Source: Whalleya microplaca
Lineage: Eukaryota > Ascomycota > Sordariomycetes > Xylariales > Xylariaceae
Direction: 5' to 3'
Assembly: GCA_022497155.1 (NCBI GenBank)
Contig: MU385785.1
Span: 1-64,000 of the forward strand
Length of the DNA stretch: 64,000 nucleotides
This document shows, in pieces, positions 35,896 to 47,948 of this stretch. The position numbers were made by a program, and so were the translations under genes. The notes under the pieces were generated by a model. It saw only the letters and a list, made by a program, of their open reading frames with translations, did not search any database and was not told where the DNA came from. How positions within the stretch are numbered: position 1 is the first letter of the stretch; the number at the start of each line of letters is the position of its first letter.

Positions 35896-36341
35896 ATTGA
35901 TTTCTTGCGGGGGAAATGACAGATTTGGCTGCGACCTTCGTCGATTTGGATGTAATGGGAGGCGCGCGGTGGAGGCGTGTTGTGTGAGGATGTACGAGGG
36001 ACCGTTTCTGATGGAAAAGAATTATACTGGGCGGTTGACTATCAGGCGGTTGAAGTTTAGGCATGCAGCGCCGAAATAGGAATTCACAATAACCGCGTTT
36101 GGTTTCTGATCAATACTAGGTAATGACTAATAATGTATCCGTACCTGCCTTATATGTTATTGAATAAAAATAGGCACCCAATACTTCACGTTTGTATCAG
36201 TGAATGGAAGTCTTTGTTTTCTTTCAGATGTCACGTTGGATACTTCGGCGTCTACATGTACCTGCGTACCGGTAGCTTCTTGGATTTTACGCAGAAATTC
36301 CGACAAGGCACCTATGATAACCCCCTGATGTGCTATTTTAC
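35896..36341. other. Short intergenic spacer
   Basis: Promoter side of the second 2EXR gene and 3' flank of the MFS gene. Nothing else seen. Confidence 0.5.
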
Positions 36342-38251
36342 CTAGCACTTAATCCTAGGGTTCCAACCTGCCATACGCACCCTGACAGCAACAAAGCAAA
36401 CGAATGCTATCATAGTCATAACTGCTGCCCAGACCTGGGCACCAGTAAACCGGCCCCCTTGGGCACCTTGGATTGCCCCTCCTATTGGAGGTCCTGCCAA
36501 GGATGCAAACGATACAATGCTGAAAGCCATTCCAAGCCTTGTGCCCACGTGGTCTAACCGTTTTGTAATGCTGGCGACGGCGGTTGCTATCAGGCATTGG
36601 AAACTACCTGATGCAATACCGTAAAAGCACGTGAAGACGTACAATCCTGGGATACTGTCCACTGCTAGCCAGCAGAATGCAACAATGGCCCAAATGCAAG
36701 CTACTGGAACGATGACATTAATTGGTCCTATACGGTCCGCCAATAGAGGAGGGATAACCCGAAATGGGAGCCCAGCTCCGTTGATAAGTATTACCATTAT
36801 GGAAGCGGTCGAGTACGGCATGCCTAACGCCTTGGTACCGAACGACGCGATCTGCACTATGTGTAAGCTATGAGCGCTGTGAAGCCGCCCCTTTTCGGGG
36901 TTTTAGATTAGTTGAGGACCCTTGGAGCAACTTACATAATAAAAAGAGAAGTAGTTGGCCATCATCAGGGTGAACAAGCCAACTACGAAACCATCATATA
37001 CAGGCTCCCGAAAAGCAGAGAAATCGATGAGGGGGCCGGACTTCCTGGGCGGTAGGCGCGGGCGCATAAACGCCAGCACCACAGACAGGCAGCCAAGATT
37101 GATAAAGGCTAATACCCTCGCAGTCCAACCGAATCCCAACTTGGGGATCAACTGACGCACAACTATCGGGTAGACGATACCACCAGCTGAGTTCCCGGTC
37201 GTTGCCAGCCCAATAGCGAGGCCTCTTCTTTTGCTGAAGTATGTCGCCACAAGAGCAAGCGACGGCGTAAAAAAGATACCACCGCCAATCCCCGTAAGTA
37301 CTACAATTCCCGCAGTGAGCATTTGGTCTTTTCAGATAGATTGGCTAATATTAAAGTCTGTAAGTGACAAAAAAACTATTGGAGTCACTTACCACCTTGC
37401 GTCAGCATCAGGGACCAATACTGGTTGGAGATGCTCATCAAAAACATGCCGATTACCTGTATTATTGCACCGACTAGAAACGTTGGCAAGAACAGGCCAG
37501 CATCTAGTAGCCGTCCAGAAATCGTGGAAACGATCAATGTAAACCATATTTCAACAGAACCGATAAAGGATATTGCCGATGGCGATTGTGGGAGAGTAGC
37601 TTCATAATACGTCTGAAATGCGCCGAATGAGTTGACCTGTTTGAAGTTAGGAGAAGTATAGTAGCATAACTGGCAGGCGTATTTACCCATCCCCATGTTG
37701 TAAAAATAACAAGCCACCCAGCTTCTTCAAGTCAGTTGACAGAAAATACAGCAGTCTCATTGAATTGGGATATATAGCCCTTCAAGACACAACAGACAAG
37801 CTCATGCAATGCCGAAGAATAAAGATAGAATGCAACGTACTTGCAACCTGCGTCCACTATGGTGGCACTTCATGTTAGTGATGAGTTGTTTCAAAAGGGG
37901 GAGGGTAATACGGGGATTAGGGGTAGTGTATGGTCCTCTGATGAGCTCGAAAATAGAGAAGGGGACTCGGAGTTAAGAATTTCTTACTGCTTCAATGCCT
38001 CCGTCAGGGGGTGGCGGCGGCTCCGGCCAAGTTCTCGTGGTCATTCGCGAAGCTACCTGGGTTAGAACATTGCTAGTAGTTCTCCGTAGTTCTTCAGGTA
38101 CCCTAGTGAGGGCACTTTTGCCCCTGTCTTCAGAACTCCGAGTTCCTTGAGGAGTTTCTTCAGGTTTTTGTTGTTGGATCGCATCAGTATCTTCATGAGA
38201 AGACGCATTAGACCCACATTCATTGTGGGCATCCTGTCGTTTTTCGTCCAT
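36342..38251 (-). CDS. MFS transporter, monocarboxylate transporter family
   Basis: Plasma-membrane-type major facilitator of the fungal monocarboxylate porter group (MCH/Esbp6-like); the substrate is unknown. Exons 38251-37988, 37856-37841, 37721-37687, 37636-37393, 37327-36936 and 36851-36342 give 486 residues. The cytosolic N-terminus ends in the family hallmark PPPPPDGGIEA. A 16-nt microexon supplies WTQVA, then TGWLVIFTTWGW and VNSFGAFQTYYEATL form the first helix and loop. Later landmarks are GIGGGIFFTPSLALVATYFS, RRGLAIGLATTGNSAGG and SFQCLIATAVASITKR. Length and about 12 hydrophobic stretches fit the family. Without the microexon and the 35-nt exon the first helix would be missing. 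The start is chosen just ahead of the charged N-tail. Confidence 0.88.
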
Positions 38252-40103
38252 CGTAAATGTCGCCGTAATTATCGAATCTTGAGCAAAAAGAGTCAACAAA
38301 AATTAGATATATTGAATAAAATGAGAGATTAAAACTTTTAAACATGGCGAAGAAGAGAAAGAAGTAAGCAGATTATAACGTCGGTGTGCCATGTGCCGAA
38401 GTGTAAATATACTTTACTCTCCGTCTTCGGCCCCATTTAGATGAAATCCGAACAAATCAAATAAGCTTCAAGGGTACCATTGCGTCGATGCAAATCCACT
38501 GATACCCGCGGTCACGGTTCCGTATACCCATAATCATTCCACTTTGTGGATCCAACATGCATCGGTCCGGTGCAGTCCAGCGGTGGGAAAGGTCTACCGT
38601 GGCCGATCATCTACTTTCGGCAACATGGCGGTCACCTATCATCCTGTTGAAGGGTGTGACTAATATGCTAAACACTACTGGATTTCGTGACTTAATTATG
38701 TCGTTACCATTGCATGAGCACGACTGAGGGAAGATCTTTACTGACATAACAGGCTAACATTCATTACATAATTCGGAACTAGCGGTGGTGTTAATGGTCA
38801 GGGTTGAAGCTCCGAAACTATGTGAGACTTTATAGGGAATAGTTGCTTTGTTGTGCTTTCTATAGTATTCAAAACACTAGATATAGTATTAAATATTATT
38901 TACACATTTAATGCTAGGTAAAATATTGTTTCCATCTATCTTTACTCTTGTTGAACTCGCTCTGTGCCCTAAAAAGAATATTGTGGGCAAAAGCTTGGAA
39001 AGCCGATGGTCGGCTGAGGTCGAAGTCTAATTTTGGTTCATACTACGAACTTTTCATTTAGTAAAAACCTGAATGGTAAGCTACGGTAATCTGTATAATT
39101 GGTTTACATGACGATGGAATAAATAATGGCGGTGAATGCTAAGATCATTGCGATTCAGTAGTATATTGCAATCCACATTATATTAATGTTTCGGCATGCA
39201 TTCGTCATGGGCTACTTTTTATGCTCTTGTCAGTTTTCTGTAACTCATTTCACTTTATCAAGTACGGGAATTGTTATACAGTGGAGGGAATAGTGGCGAT
39301 ATTGATGGCTGCCACATATGAGTTTGGATATTATATGCAGATATATATCATTGCGTTCTGTCAACTTAGAGGATCAGGGTAACAGCCTTCATAGCTCAAT
39401 TACCCTTTGTTCTCACAGGACTGTGAAACTATTAAAGCTGTTCTAGTCTTTCTCCTTCCAACCTCTGTGCACACTGCTACTGCCAAAGACCATGTAACTC
39501 TCAGCTTACCAGCACCAGAATCACAATTTACTTGATTTCAGTGTAGTCAAGTGTATCGATACTATTAGTACTATTATCAGGGGCCAACCAATTGCCGGTC
39601 AAGAGACTGAGTCGGCTATTTGATTCATCAATTCAGTCACTAACACTGGCGAATCCACTTTGGCCTACATTGTTGGTAACTACACCCCCACTCGGATAGT
39701 TGACAGTCAAACTCGGAAGCAGAGTGCTATAATAGAATTATCCGGCCAAGCGAGTTGTGTAATTCAATTGGGTCGCATTATCGGCGCATAGGATCTAAGT
39801 CAACCCACCAATTCTGTTTAGCTAGGTATATTGAATGTTACAATATCGACGATCACGATTGGAACCCCCCGGGCCCCCACCCCCACTGTTCCATTATCGC
39901 AACCATGATTATATCATTGGATCGGTATCGTCTAAAAGGGAATGTCCAGCACAGAAGATGTCACCTTCCTGGGTATGATCTTGTCACATACAATTCTAAT
40001 ATCAATAAAATTGGCTATCTAGCCCATAATCGAATGGGGAGGCTCACGAGAGTGATTCTAACTGCTTTATGATGACGAAGTACGATCAATATAAGCGTAA
40101 GTC
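38252..40103. other. AT-rich intergenic, no gene seen
   Basis: MFS promoter side, then about 1.8 kb of AT-rich sequence without coding character and without repeats I could match. Confidence 0.45.
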
Positions 40104-40254
40104 TGTCAATATGGGACAAAGAAATGAGGAGCGTAGTCACTTGATTAGTGCAAGGTGAAACTATAGGAAGGTGGCAGAGCCCCTTATATATATAGTACAC
40201 GCGGCGACCATACGTAGGCCCACACCTCAGCCCTATAGGGCGTATCGTACAACA
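40104..40254 (-). mobile_element. Solo LTR A, copy 1
   Basis: A 151-bp unit, on the minus strand running TGTTGTACGATACGCCC to ATATTGACA, with a TATATATAAGGGG promoter-like box. It is homologous to 50088-50245 and 61877-62026. The flanks AAGTC and GTATC do not form a clean duplication, so it is older or rearranged. It ends about 65 bp upstream of a decayed SDR gene. Confidence 0.75.
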
Positions 40255-40319
40255 GTATCATGTGGAATACGAACAACTGAATGTGCGGAGGTGTCCCAGC
40301 TCACAGACCCTATCTTCTC

Positions 40320-41045
40320 CGTTCGTAAAATGCATCACTGGCGCAAGCCGTAAGCCGAAATATTGGCAAGGCAACCACCGAAGGCTTCGCAAAGACACGA
40401 GAGTCGGACCTGATCCTGACTGCGCGAATCCGCCAAGCCCTTGGTTACACTCAAAATCGTCGACCAAGGCGCCTGGCCTGGAGATCTCGATGTTAGCTGC
40501 GGAAGTCGGCCATGGAGACGCTACGAATTGTGAAGACTGAGAACGGGCGTTTGGATCTGCTAATCAACATCGCTGGTATCGTCTCAGCTAATGTATTGGC
40601 TTTCCAGAAGTTCGACGATATCCGTCCCGATCAACTGCGTGTTATAATGGAGTGTAACTACTTTGGTCGCTGGCGATGCAGAGTCTGCTCCCTGTCTTGT
40701 TGGGCTCTCCAAATGATGCCAAGACAACCATAAACAGCACAAGTCTCTGCTTGCACTTCACAAACATGGGTCCTCTGGGCTTCAGTATCTCTGCCCTGCA
40801 CCTAACAGTTTGACGGAGGCCATAGCCGAGAGCTATGCGGATGAGGGACTCTTATGCTACTCACTGCACCCCGGGACCGTGAATACCTCGCCTCCACCTG
40901 GGTTTCCCCAGGAGGTGTTGGACCACTCGCCTGACGATCCAGGACTTTGCGGGGCATTTTGTAAGGGAGAGACGCAAGTGGCTGTTGATCGCTAACTGGA
41001 ACACGGATGAGTTGAAAGAAAAATTAAGCTATCGTGCAAGGCGAT
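40320..41045 (+). pseudogene. Decayed short-chain dehydrogenase/reductase
   Basis: Pieces of a classical SDR occur in the right order but in different frames. CITGAS comes near 40338, then IGKATTEGFAKTRESDLILT in another frame, GLEISMLAAEVGHGDA, GRLDLLINIAGIVSA (NNAG-like, near 40550) and QSLLPVLLGSPNDAKT. Then come INSTS, LTEAIAESYADEGLLCYSLH, PGTVNTSPP, and a frame-shifted tail RKWLLIANWNTDELKEK near 40990. At least three frameshifts and a TGA break it, and the catalytic Tyr-x-x-x-Lys segment is damaged. It is related to the fungal SDRs with a VNWDVDEL-type tail. Confidence 0.7.
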
Positions 41046-43258
41046 AAGCTTAAAGCTAGGATGGCCCTATAAGCTCCGGAGATTGAATGATTTCTTCTTT
41101 TTGTAAAGTCACATTTCACTATTCGCCTAAAGATCCAAGGTTAGATGTCCCCACTCACATCACTTGGTTTGGTTTAGCATCAAATAAAAGGGTCGAGATA
41201 TGCTACCTGCTTTTTGCAACTAGCCCTCTTATCCTTAAATCCTTTGGCCACCACAGCGGCATAGATGTACATTATAGAGAGGGTAGCATTCTTGGTGATC
41301 AAGGAGACCCATACTTCAAGACCGATGATTTTTACCTAGATGCAAAGGAGAAAGACGAGGGTGATTAGTTCGAAGAGTCCAAGGAGAGGAACATACTATC
41401 TTAGGCCCGCCGACACTCCCCGTAAACTCCTTACAGGAACCTGATGTAGGTGATGTTGTCGCATCGTAGAAGGTACGTTGAACTGGGCGGTGTCTGACTT
41501 ATGCCATGGCCACATGGTTATGCTGGTATTCGCGCTTCCGCTGACCTCTAGCATTTCAATAGTGCTTGAAGATAAGATTCGAGTAGATTGGTTCAAAGGC
41601 GACCGAGGAAGTGTGCTGTTGGCACATTCACTCTTATTCCAATGGTTAGCTTGTAAAATATCGGCATTCCAATGGTTAGCTTGTAAAATATCGGCATCAA
41701 GACCCGTGGACTACGCTTTGTTAATGGCTTGGAGCCGCATATGATTGATATTCTGTTGCTAATATTGAATATTATGGTTTCGAAACTCCTTTCACAGCTA
41801 TTCGATAGTCTGCCGCAAAGGCCACCAACCGCTTGATGTGCCTCGATTATTTGTTTATGACAAGAAACAGAAGCTAAAGCCGGAAACAAGAAGGATAACC
41901 CGTTTAGGGTTCCCACTTGAGGGCTTTCTTGAGCCCTCATGCCCTTCGGGTAGCGATAGCTCACTAGCTTAGGTATGTACATACACCGAAGTAGCATCCC
42001 AAGAAGCCCACTTAGAGTTATATTTCCTTGGCAGTGCTTATTAGCATTATCTTATCTCGAAAAAGAGCAGATAATAACAATTATGGCGAGTAAATTCGTG
42101 CACAACATGAAGAGCAAGTCATGATAGATGTTGACACTTTTAATGGAAATATTTAGCTCCAGAGACATTTCAATTTATATTACTCCAGTGGCAAATCGAT
42201 CAAGTGTTCCTGAAATATCTTTCAAAATCCCGCCCTTTCGCCTTCCTGACTATGCGCATCACATTCTCATGGCGAGGTTTTGAAGGATCCAATGGGACTA
42301 TTGCTAACGCCATTACTCATTGCTTCGTAGGCAATATAAATAAGAAGTACTCCTAGAGCTGCTTAAACGCATTCACCAAGGATGCACACAGTCTTCAGGC
42401 ATTCTATTATTTGCCACGAAGAACTCATAGAACCCTTGCTCCCCTCTGTGAGCCATGAAAATATATGCATGCATCTCAGGTTTTTCTCTTTTGCGAAATG
42501 TGTTAGCTCAGGTGCCACAAATATAGAGACTGCTCTTGCAGTATTACCTAAAACTTGAGCATTCCACCAATGTTAGGCTGACAAGGCTTCAGGTCAAGGT
42601 GCTACAAGACGCTATGGGTACTCAAATATGTATACCTGTGAATATTGCTATATAACGGCATCAGTCAATAACTAGCGATAAAATTACATTCGTAGTCGGG
42701 TGTTTCTTGTGTGACAGATGTTCATGCTGTATTCGACAAATTGAATTAGGCCTAAGTTCAGGAGTCATTGCAGAGTCAAGGGAAGAGCTCGCCGACCTAA
42801 TCAGCTTTTCTACCAGGATGCGGAATCAGAGTGTTTGCTTGTTTGATTTATATTACTTTTCTGACTTTTAATATGCTAAAATCCAGAATTCTGATATCTG
42901 AGCCAGCAGGGGTGCCGAGGTTCACGGGGTACCACATGGATCTAGGGCGGGATCACGAGTGATTGCCAACTCCAGCAATGGCAGGGGTTTTATTGGTTGC
43001 ACTCATCGGCTAGACCTGCATTTGCATTTGTACAGGTAATCTGATGATGATTCAAGACACCTAAGGGAGAATGCGGATGTGACCTCAGCAGCTGAAAAGG
43101 CCTCCGAGAAAGAAAAATCTATAAAGCCGTCAGAATTTCCTGTCAGTTTATCTTCTTCGAAGACCAGAGTTCACCACCAAATCTTAACTACACCTACTTT
43201 CAAAAACTACGACCCAGCATCTACAGCTACCAACCAGCCTTGTAATAAACAATACATC
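41046..43258. other. AT-rich intergenic with a 30-bp tandem duplication
   Basis: An ORF at 41087-41368 has no recognisable features and is not called. No other coding signal is seen. The right end is the promoter of the secreted-protein gene. Confidence 0.4.
41636..41695. repeat. Perfect 30-bp tandem duplication
   Basis: Two adjacent identical copies of ATTCCAATGGTTAGCTTGTA plus ten further bases. Being exact, it is probably recent. Confidence 0.95.
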
Positions 43259-43572
43259 ATGTTATTTTCAACAATCCTCGCAACAAGTTTTGCCACCATG
43301 GTTGTCGCCTTGCCTGAGCCAATGCCTGCGATCACTAATGCGCCGGTCGGTAGGGGTGTTGCATCTCAAGCTGAGGACTGCACCTCTACTGAGTGCTTCT
43401 ACTCGTACTCTCAGTGTTATGGAACCATGACATTCATCACCAAGTATTATTTTCTAATCCTCCGTCGTGCTAGAGTATCCGTGAATATGACCTAATTGTA
43501 CGTAGCTGCTTCACACCGTGTGGTACGACAACAACCCCTCCTTCGTATGTCTGCCCTGAGCCTACGGCTTAA
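43259..43572 (+). CDS. Small secreted cysteine-rich protein
   Basis: Predicted 83-residue secreted protein. Exons 43259-43443 and 43506-43572, with a 62-bp GTATTA..CGTAG intron that keeps phase. Residues 1-18 (MLFSTILATSFATMVVAL) are a good signal peptide. The mature part is short, with six cysteines (41, 46, 53, 63, 67, 78) and a Thr/Pro-rich C-terminus (CGTTTTPPSYVCPEPTA). Without splicing, the frame runs into a non-conserved tail and loses the last three cysteines. Size, signal and even cysteine number match fungal effector-like or surface-active small secreted proteins, but there is no recognisable family motif. An LTR-like repeat follows about 215 bp downstream. Function is not assigned. 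Confidence 0.65.
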
Positions 43573-43787
43573 CGACTACGAGGTCTGTTTTTGGCGATTA
43601 AGGAAATTCGAGAACATGAGTCATATTATTGGGGTTAAACAGCTTTGGGGGCGAGCGTTCTTCCTTCCGGGTTCACTACATGGTCTGATATCATACGGGG
43701 TATTGCGAAAGGTGGTTAATTATCAAGGGAAACGCATAAAAATGTGTTTTGATCCTAAATCCCGCTATAATAGGTACACAGCCTTGT

Positions 43788-43901
43788 TGTCACGAGATGA
43801 ACGTATGAGGTAGCTAAACAACACAGTTGTCGCATGAAGATCTAGCTAAATGGTTGTTCGAAGAACAACCTCTATATACATGATACTAACAAAGGAACCT
43901 G
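43788..43901. repeat. Short LTR-like repeat B, copy 2
   Basis: TGTCACGAGATGAACGTATG through CTATATACATGAT to AACCTG, matching 33888-34004 closely but lacking the last three bases. It is flanked on both sides by CTTGT (43783-43787 and 43902-43906), a possible 5-bp target-site duplication. The 5' 25 bp are also echoed in inverted orientation at about 59501-59526. Confidence 0.6.
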
Positions 43902-43906
43902 CTTGT

Positions 43907-46592
43907 CATTCAATTCCAAAAGCCATTATCTATCACGTACGCAGGTTACGTTGTCGGTCACATAAGTGTGTCCGTCATTGATTTCCAGTTATATTTCTTA
44001 TCTCGATACTAATCAACTATTCTATGTAATGTGAGCCTACGATGCCGTTGCTTGCTGTAGATGGAGTGTTGGTACTCAATCTATATCCAATGATCCCCCT
44101 TACATATCTATGTGGAAGTGACGGGACCTCCTAGCTATCTATACTCCCCAAAGTTTGCCATTTACTAGCTCATTGATGAGTCTTGCCTCTCCATTTCCAC
44201 TAGGTAGGCTATGGTGACTAATGGTGTTACCTCTACATTCCGGTTCTGACAAACTATCGCAAGTCCTAAAGGCTAAGACTACTGTGTATATTCTCTCATT
44301 ACATGTAGGCTTCAACCAGCCTATACATTGCCGATGCCTTATTTTCAAGATTCCTATTCCTTTAATCCAGATGGCGTGGGGAAATATGGCTGTAGGATAG
44401 CTATATAACCACACAGTTGAACGCCATGAAGTCCGTGTTTATCTATCTGGGGAATCCTTAGATGTGATAGGGATAAAACCCTGTCATTTTTCGATTTGAA
44501 TTCTACTGTAGGCTCGATGAGCTGCCTTCTGGGCTACGTAATGAGTAATCATCACACTGATCACAGAAATCAAAGCCTGTGCAAATTACTTTTAGGATGA
44601 TGTATGTAGATATTAATGACTTCTGATGTAATCAAACATTGCATGGGAGTTTTTTAAATACTGCAGATAAGGATGGCTACCTATACTATGACCTTATCCC
44701 TCTTGTCCACACGCGTGACGTAAGCAAATGATTGGTTTTATTTTTGTTAAATTTTATTTTGAAAAAATGTTCTCATATTGAAGTGGTAAGGTGAGCACTT
44801 CATCCAAAAATCGTTATAAAATCACACATTCCTCATTTCGCTACGTGTGGGGTGGGTATTCATTTTCTCATGAGAGGCAGCCTTGCACTGTTGCAGATCT
44901 TACATTATCGTATGCTCAGAAATGTTACAGCTGTAGTTTAGATGTGAACAACCACATCACATTCCACTAAAATGCATTATTTTCAAGTGTTATTGCCAGA
45001 TGAAGGAAATTGTACTTATACTGGCCGGAATAGTTGCCATAGTCACTGTCCCTTACTTGCAACTTGTAGTATTCTTCATCATCATTGGTGACAATCCCGT
45101 ATTTAGCTTTTATATTTGCGCCAGGCCTACAGGATTTAATTTCGTGACACAAGTATAGAATGTTTTTGCTAGATGGAAAAACCTAAGACCTCGGAAGAAC
45201 GGTAGAGTATTCCTGGAATAGGCTAGCTAGCAAATGATCGAAATATCGACCAATTCAACTGTCCTTGGGTTCATAAACACAATGAGGAATTGGCCCTATT
45301 GATAATTGAGTGAATTTAAGCCCACATTCATTATGGCATAAACACCGGGGTAGGAAGGTAGTTGCCTGTTTCACCGAGGGTACCGACTTCCGGCACCCGG
45401 ATGTGCCGAGCTTGGACCAAGCCCCTCCGAAGTACTTACGCTTTTAGGAAAAAATGGTGCAAGCTCCCCGGAGGTGCTCCGTGCGGACCGTGCCCTCAGC
45501 GCCCGCAGATGCCGAGTCTAATTGTATATCTGCTGATAGCTCAACAATGGAGGAAAAAACAGCGTGAATGTCATACAGGGAAACACTGAGACAACCAAGA
45601 TGGAGGCCACTATGCGTATCTCGACTCTACCAGCCGACTGTACTGAGGAACATTAGAACCGTCGAGCACCCGGACACCCCTGTTCATCCTACTCTGACCA
45701 CCCTTCCCCTGTCTCTAGACACCTAAGGCCTACTCCATCACCCTTCAGTTATATGAACAGTAATCTAAATTCATAAGCAACAATAGCTCTTGGTGCTTAT
45801 GGTCCGTTCCTTTCCGCTTGGTGTTCGCTTCCAGGCATGGGAGGAGCCCAGGTTCCCATCTACATAATCGTGGGTCTCTTCATGTTAGAGTTCCCTTTCC
45901 TCGTCCATTATATTCATCCCCATCATTGTTGTCCCCGTACATAGTGTCTACCCGGTACGGTGTCTGCGCACTTTACGCAGCATTCCACGACTCTAGTCTC
46001 AACCTCGTGATGTGAAAGACAATATATTAGAAGCACTTTGACTATTATACATCGCGACTAATTAATGACAAATCGGTCGCCGTTGAATATGCTAAGAAAA
46101 AGAAATTGCATTGGCGGAATATAACAATTTGATGAAGTCTCCCGTCTTCCGTCTACTCGACCTTTAACCCTGAGTTGGCCGGACTCTTGAACTTAGGTTC
46201 TTGATTTGGTTGCCTTGTGGTCGGTTGAAAGATGACCCATTCGCAGAAGTTACCCACAACCCTGCTGATGTTATATGCAGCTCACTAACATCCACATATG
46301 CACGCATACATAGGTAAAGATCATCTACGAATCGAACTGAAATCTTTGCCTACGCATGCGGGGTAGGCCTCTACATGAACCTTGAAGCCAGATGATTTAT
46401 CAATTCCATATATGCAGTAAGTATATCGGCTGTTTCGAACCTCGATGATATAGGGCTTCTCTACCTTCAAGGTGCCTTTATACACGCTTTGCCTTGATAT
46501 CTTGGAGCCATGGATACTTTCAAATTGTATGACCGCCAACACGAGAGGAAGTAGCTGGACCAGAGCGTGAAGGACGGCCTAATCTCAGCGCT
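43907..46592. other. AT-rich intergenic, only doubtful small frames
   Basis: Doubtful minus-strand frames are 44967-45152 (KAKYGIVTNDDEEYYKLQVR, possible terminal exon behind an AG at the start) and 46321-46542 (KVEKPYIIEVRNSRYTYCIY). Both look protein-like but lack a start with support. A GC-rich patch at 45375-45520 has no clear coding or repeat identity. Confidence 0.35.
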
Positions 46593-47948
46593 ATGAACCC
46601 TTCCATTAGAATCGCCATTATTGGTGGTGGCCTTGCGGGAGCCTCCCTGCTTCATTCCCTCATCAAGTTCTCCCACCTAGATGTACACATATTCGAGTCC
46701 GCTTCCGCTTTCAAGGAAGCTGGCATGGCTATCGGGATCGCCCGAAACGCGCAAGCTGCTCTCGCCCTTATTGGTCCTTCGGCCGCGCAATGTCTCGACC
46801 GAGCTGGAGCAGTACCAATGAGGGGCGTTCGGTTCATGTTGGCTCAAGGCGAGGGGGCAGGAACTATGGCTGATGAGGTCGATGATGTAGTTCAGGGAAA
46901 GCGTCTTACGAGCATTGTTCATCGTGCTGCCTTGCTGCAAGAACTGCTCGCGGATATTCCCCAGAATCGAATGCATGCCTCTAAGAAGCTCCAAAAGGTC
47001 GACCAGGGCGGACATGTGACGCTCTACTTTGCCGACGGGACTACACATGAATGCGACGTCCTTGTCGGCGCTGATGGTATCCACAGCACCGTCCGAAAAC
47101 TCGTCCTAGGGGAGAACGATCCCGCAGCCTCTCCCCAAAATACCGGTGCCTGGTTTCTAATGACCCTCCAACCGTTTGACAAGGCTCAGGCCAGTATGGG
47201 CAAAGAGCTCATAGACATTGAAGATGCCCGCGAATATGGGTGGGCCGGTCAAAATGCATTTTTGATGCATAACATCCTGAGCGGCGGTCAATTGGTGCAA
47301 TTTGCTATTGCCTCTAATGATAAAGAAGCCGACCCTGGATCATTGGATCAGTGGCATCGCAACGTGGGCGCCGAAGAGATTAGAAAGTTACACCAAGATT
47401 GGCCAACCTATCTAAACAAGGCTGTGAACGAGGTAAAACGACCCCCCAGTTCATTCCAAGGCATTATGCATTCAGGTAGTATGACAATATTGACCAAGCC
47501 ACAGTTGCTTTGCAATCAATCTGCCAATAAAGCCTTATACCTTTGGAACCACCCAGATGCGCGCAGTTATGTTTCCGGTCCCATCTGTATCACCGGCGAT
47601 GCTGCGCACTCGACAACACCATGGCAGGGTTCTGGCGGTGGCATGTCTATTGAAGATAGCCTTATTCTCTCTACCTTACTCGGACGTGCAAAAACCCCTG
47701 CCGAGGCGCTAATAGCTTTAAAGGTGTATGACCAAGTTCGCCGCCCTCGCACACAGCGCGTCGTCGGATCGAGTCGGATCACGGGTACCATTCTGACTGG
47801 GAACAACAAGGATATGGGATTGGACCCGAAGAAGTTGCAGTCGTTTATGTCAAAATGGGACTTTATTGTCGACATTGATATGGAGATACATCGAGATGAG
47901 GCTCTACAGATGATGGAGGCTGAAGTGAAGGGAGAAAGAGTCATATGA
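46593..47948 (+). CDS. FAD-dependent monooxygenase, salicylate-hydroxylase-like
   Basis: Class A flavoprotein monooxygenase likely to hydroxylate an aromatic or related small substrate with NAD(P)H and O2. The frame from ATG 46593 encodes 451 residues. The FAD fold opens with IRIAIIGGGLAGASLL (GxGxxG), followed by the DG motif VLVGADGIHSTVR near 165 and the GD motif CITGDAAHSTTPWQGSGGG. A probable 57-bp in-frame intron lies at 47476-47532 (GTAGTA..TAAAG). Removing it joins MHS to ALYLWNHPDARSYVSG, the family arrangement, and gives 432 residues. No signal peptide or membrane anchor. The substrate cannot be inferred. No biosynthetic backbone gene lies nearby. Confidence 0.87.
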   Translation: MNPSIRIAIIGGGLAGASLLHSLIKFSHLDVHIFESASAFKEAGMAIGIARNAQAALALIGPSAAQCLDRAGAVPMRGVRFMLAQGEGAGTMADEVDDVVQGKRLTSIVHRAALLQELLADIPQNRMHASKKLQKVDQGGHVTLYFADGTTHECDVLVGADGIHSTVRKLVLGENDPAASPQNTGAWFLMTLQPFDKAQASMGKELIDIEDAREYGWAGQNAFLMHNILSGGQLVQFAIASNDKEADPGSLDQWHRNVGAEEIRKLHQDWPTYLNKAVNEVKRPPSSFQGIMHSGSMTILTKPQLLCNQSANKALYLWNHPDARSYVSGPICITGDAAHSTTPWQGSGGGMSIEDSLILSTLLGRAKTPAEALIALKVYDQVRRPRTQRVVGSSRITGTILTGNNKDMGLDPKKLQSFMSKWDFIVDIDMEIHRDEALQMMEAEVKGERVI

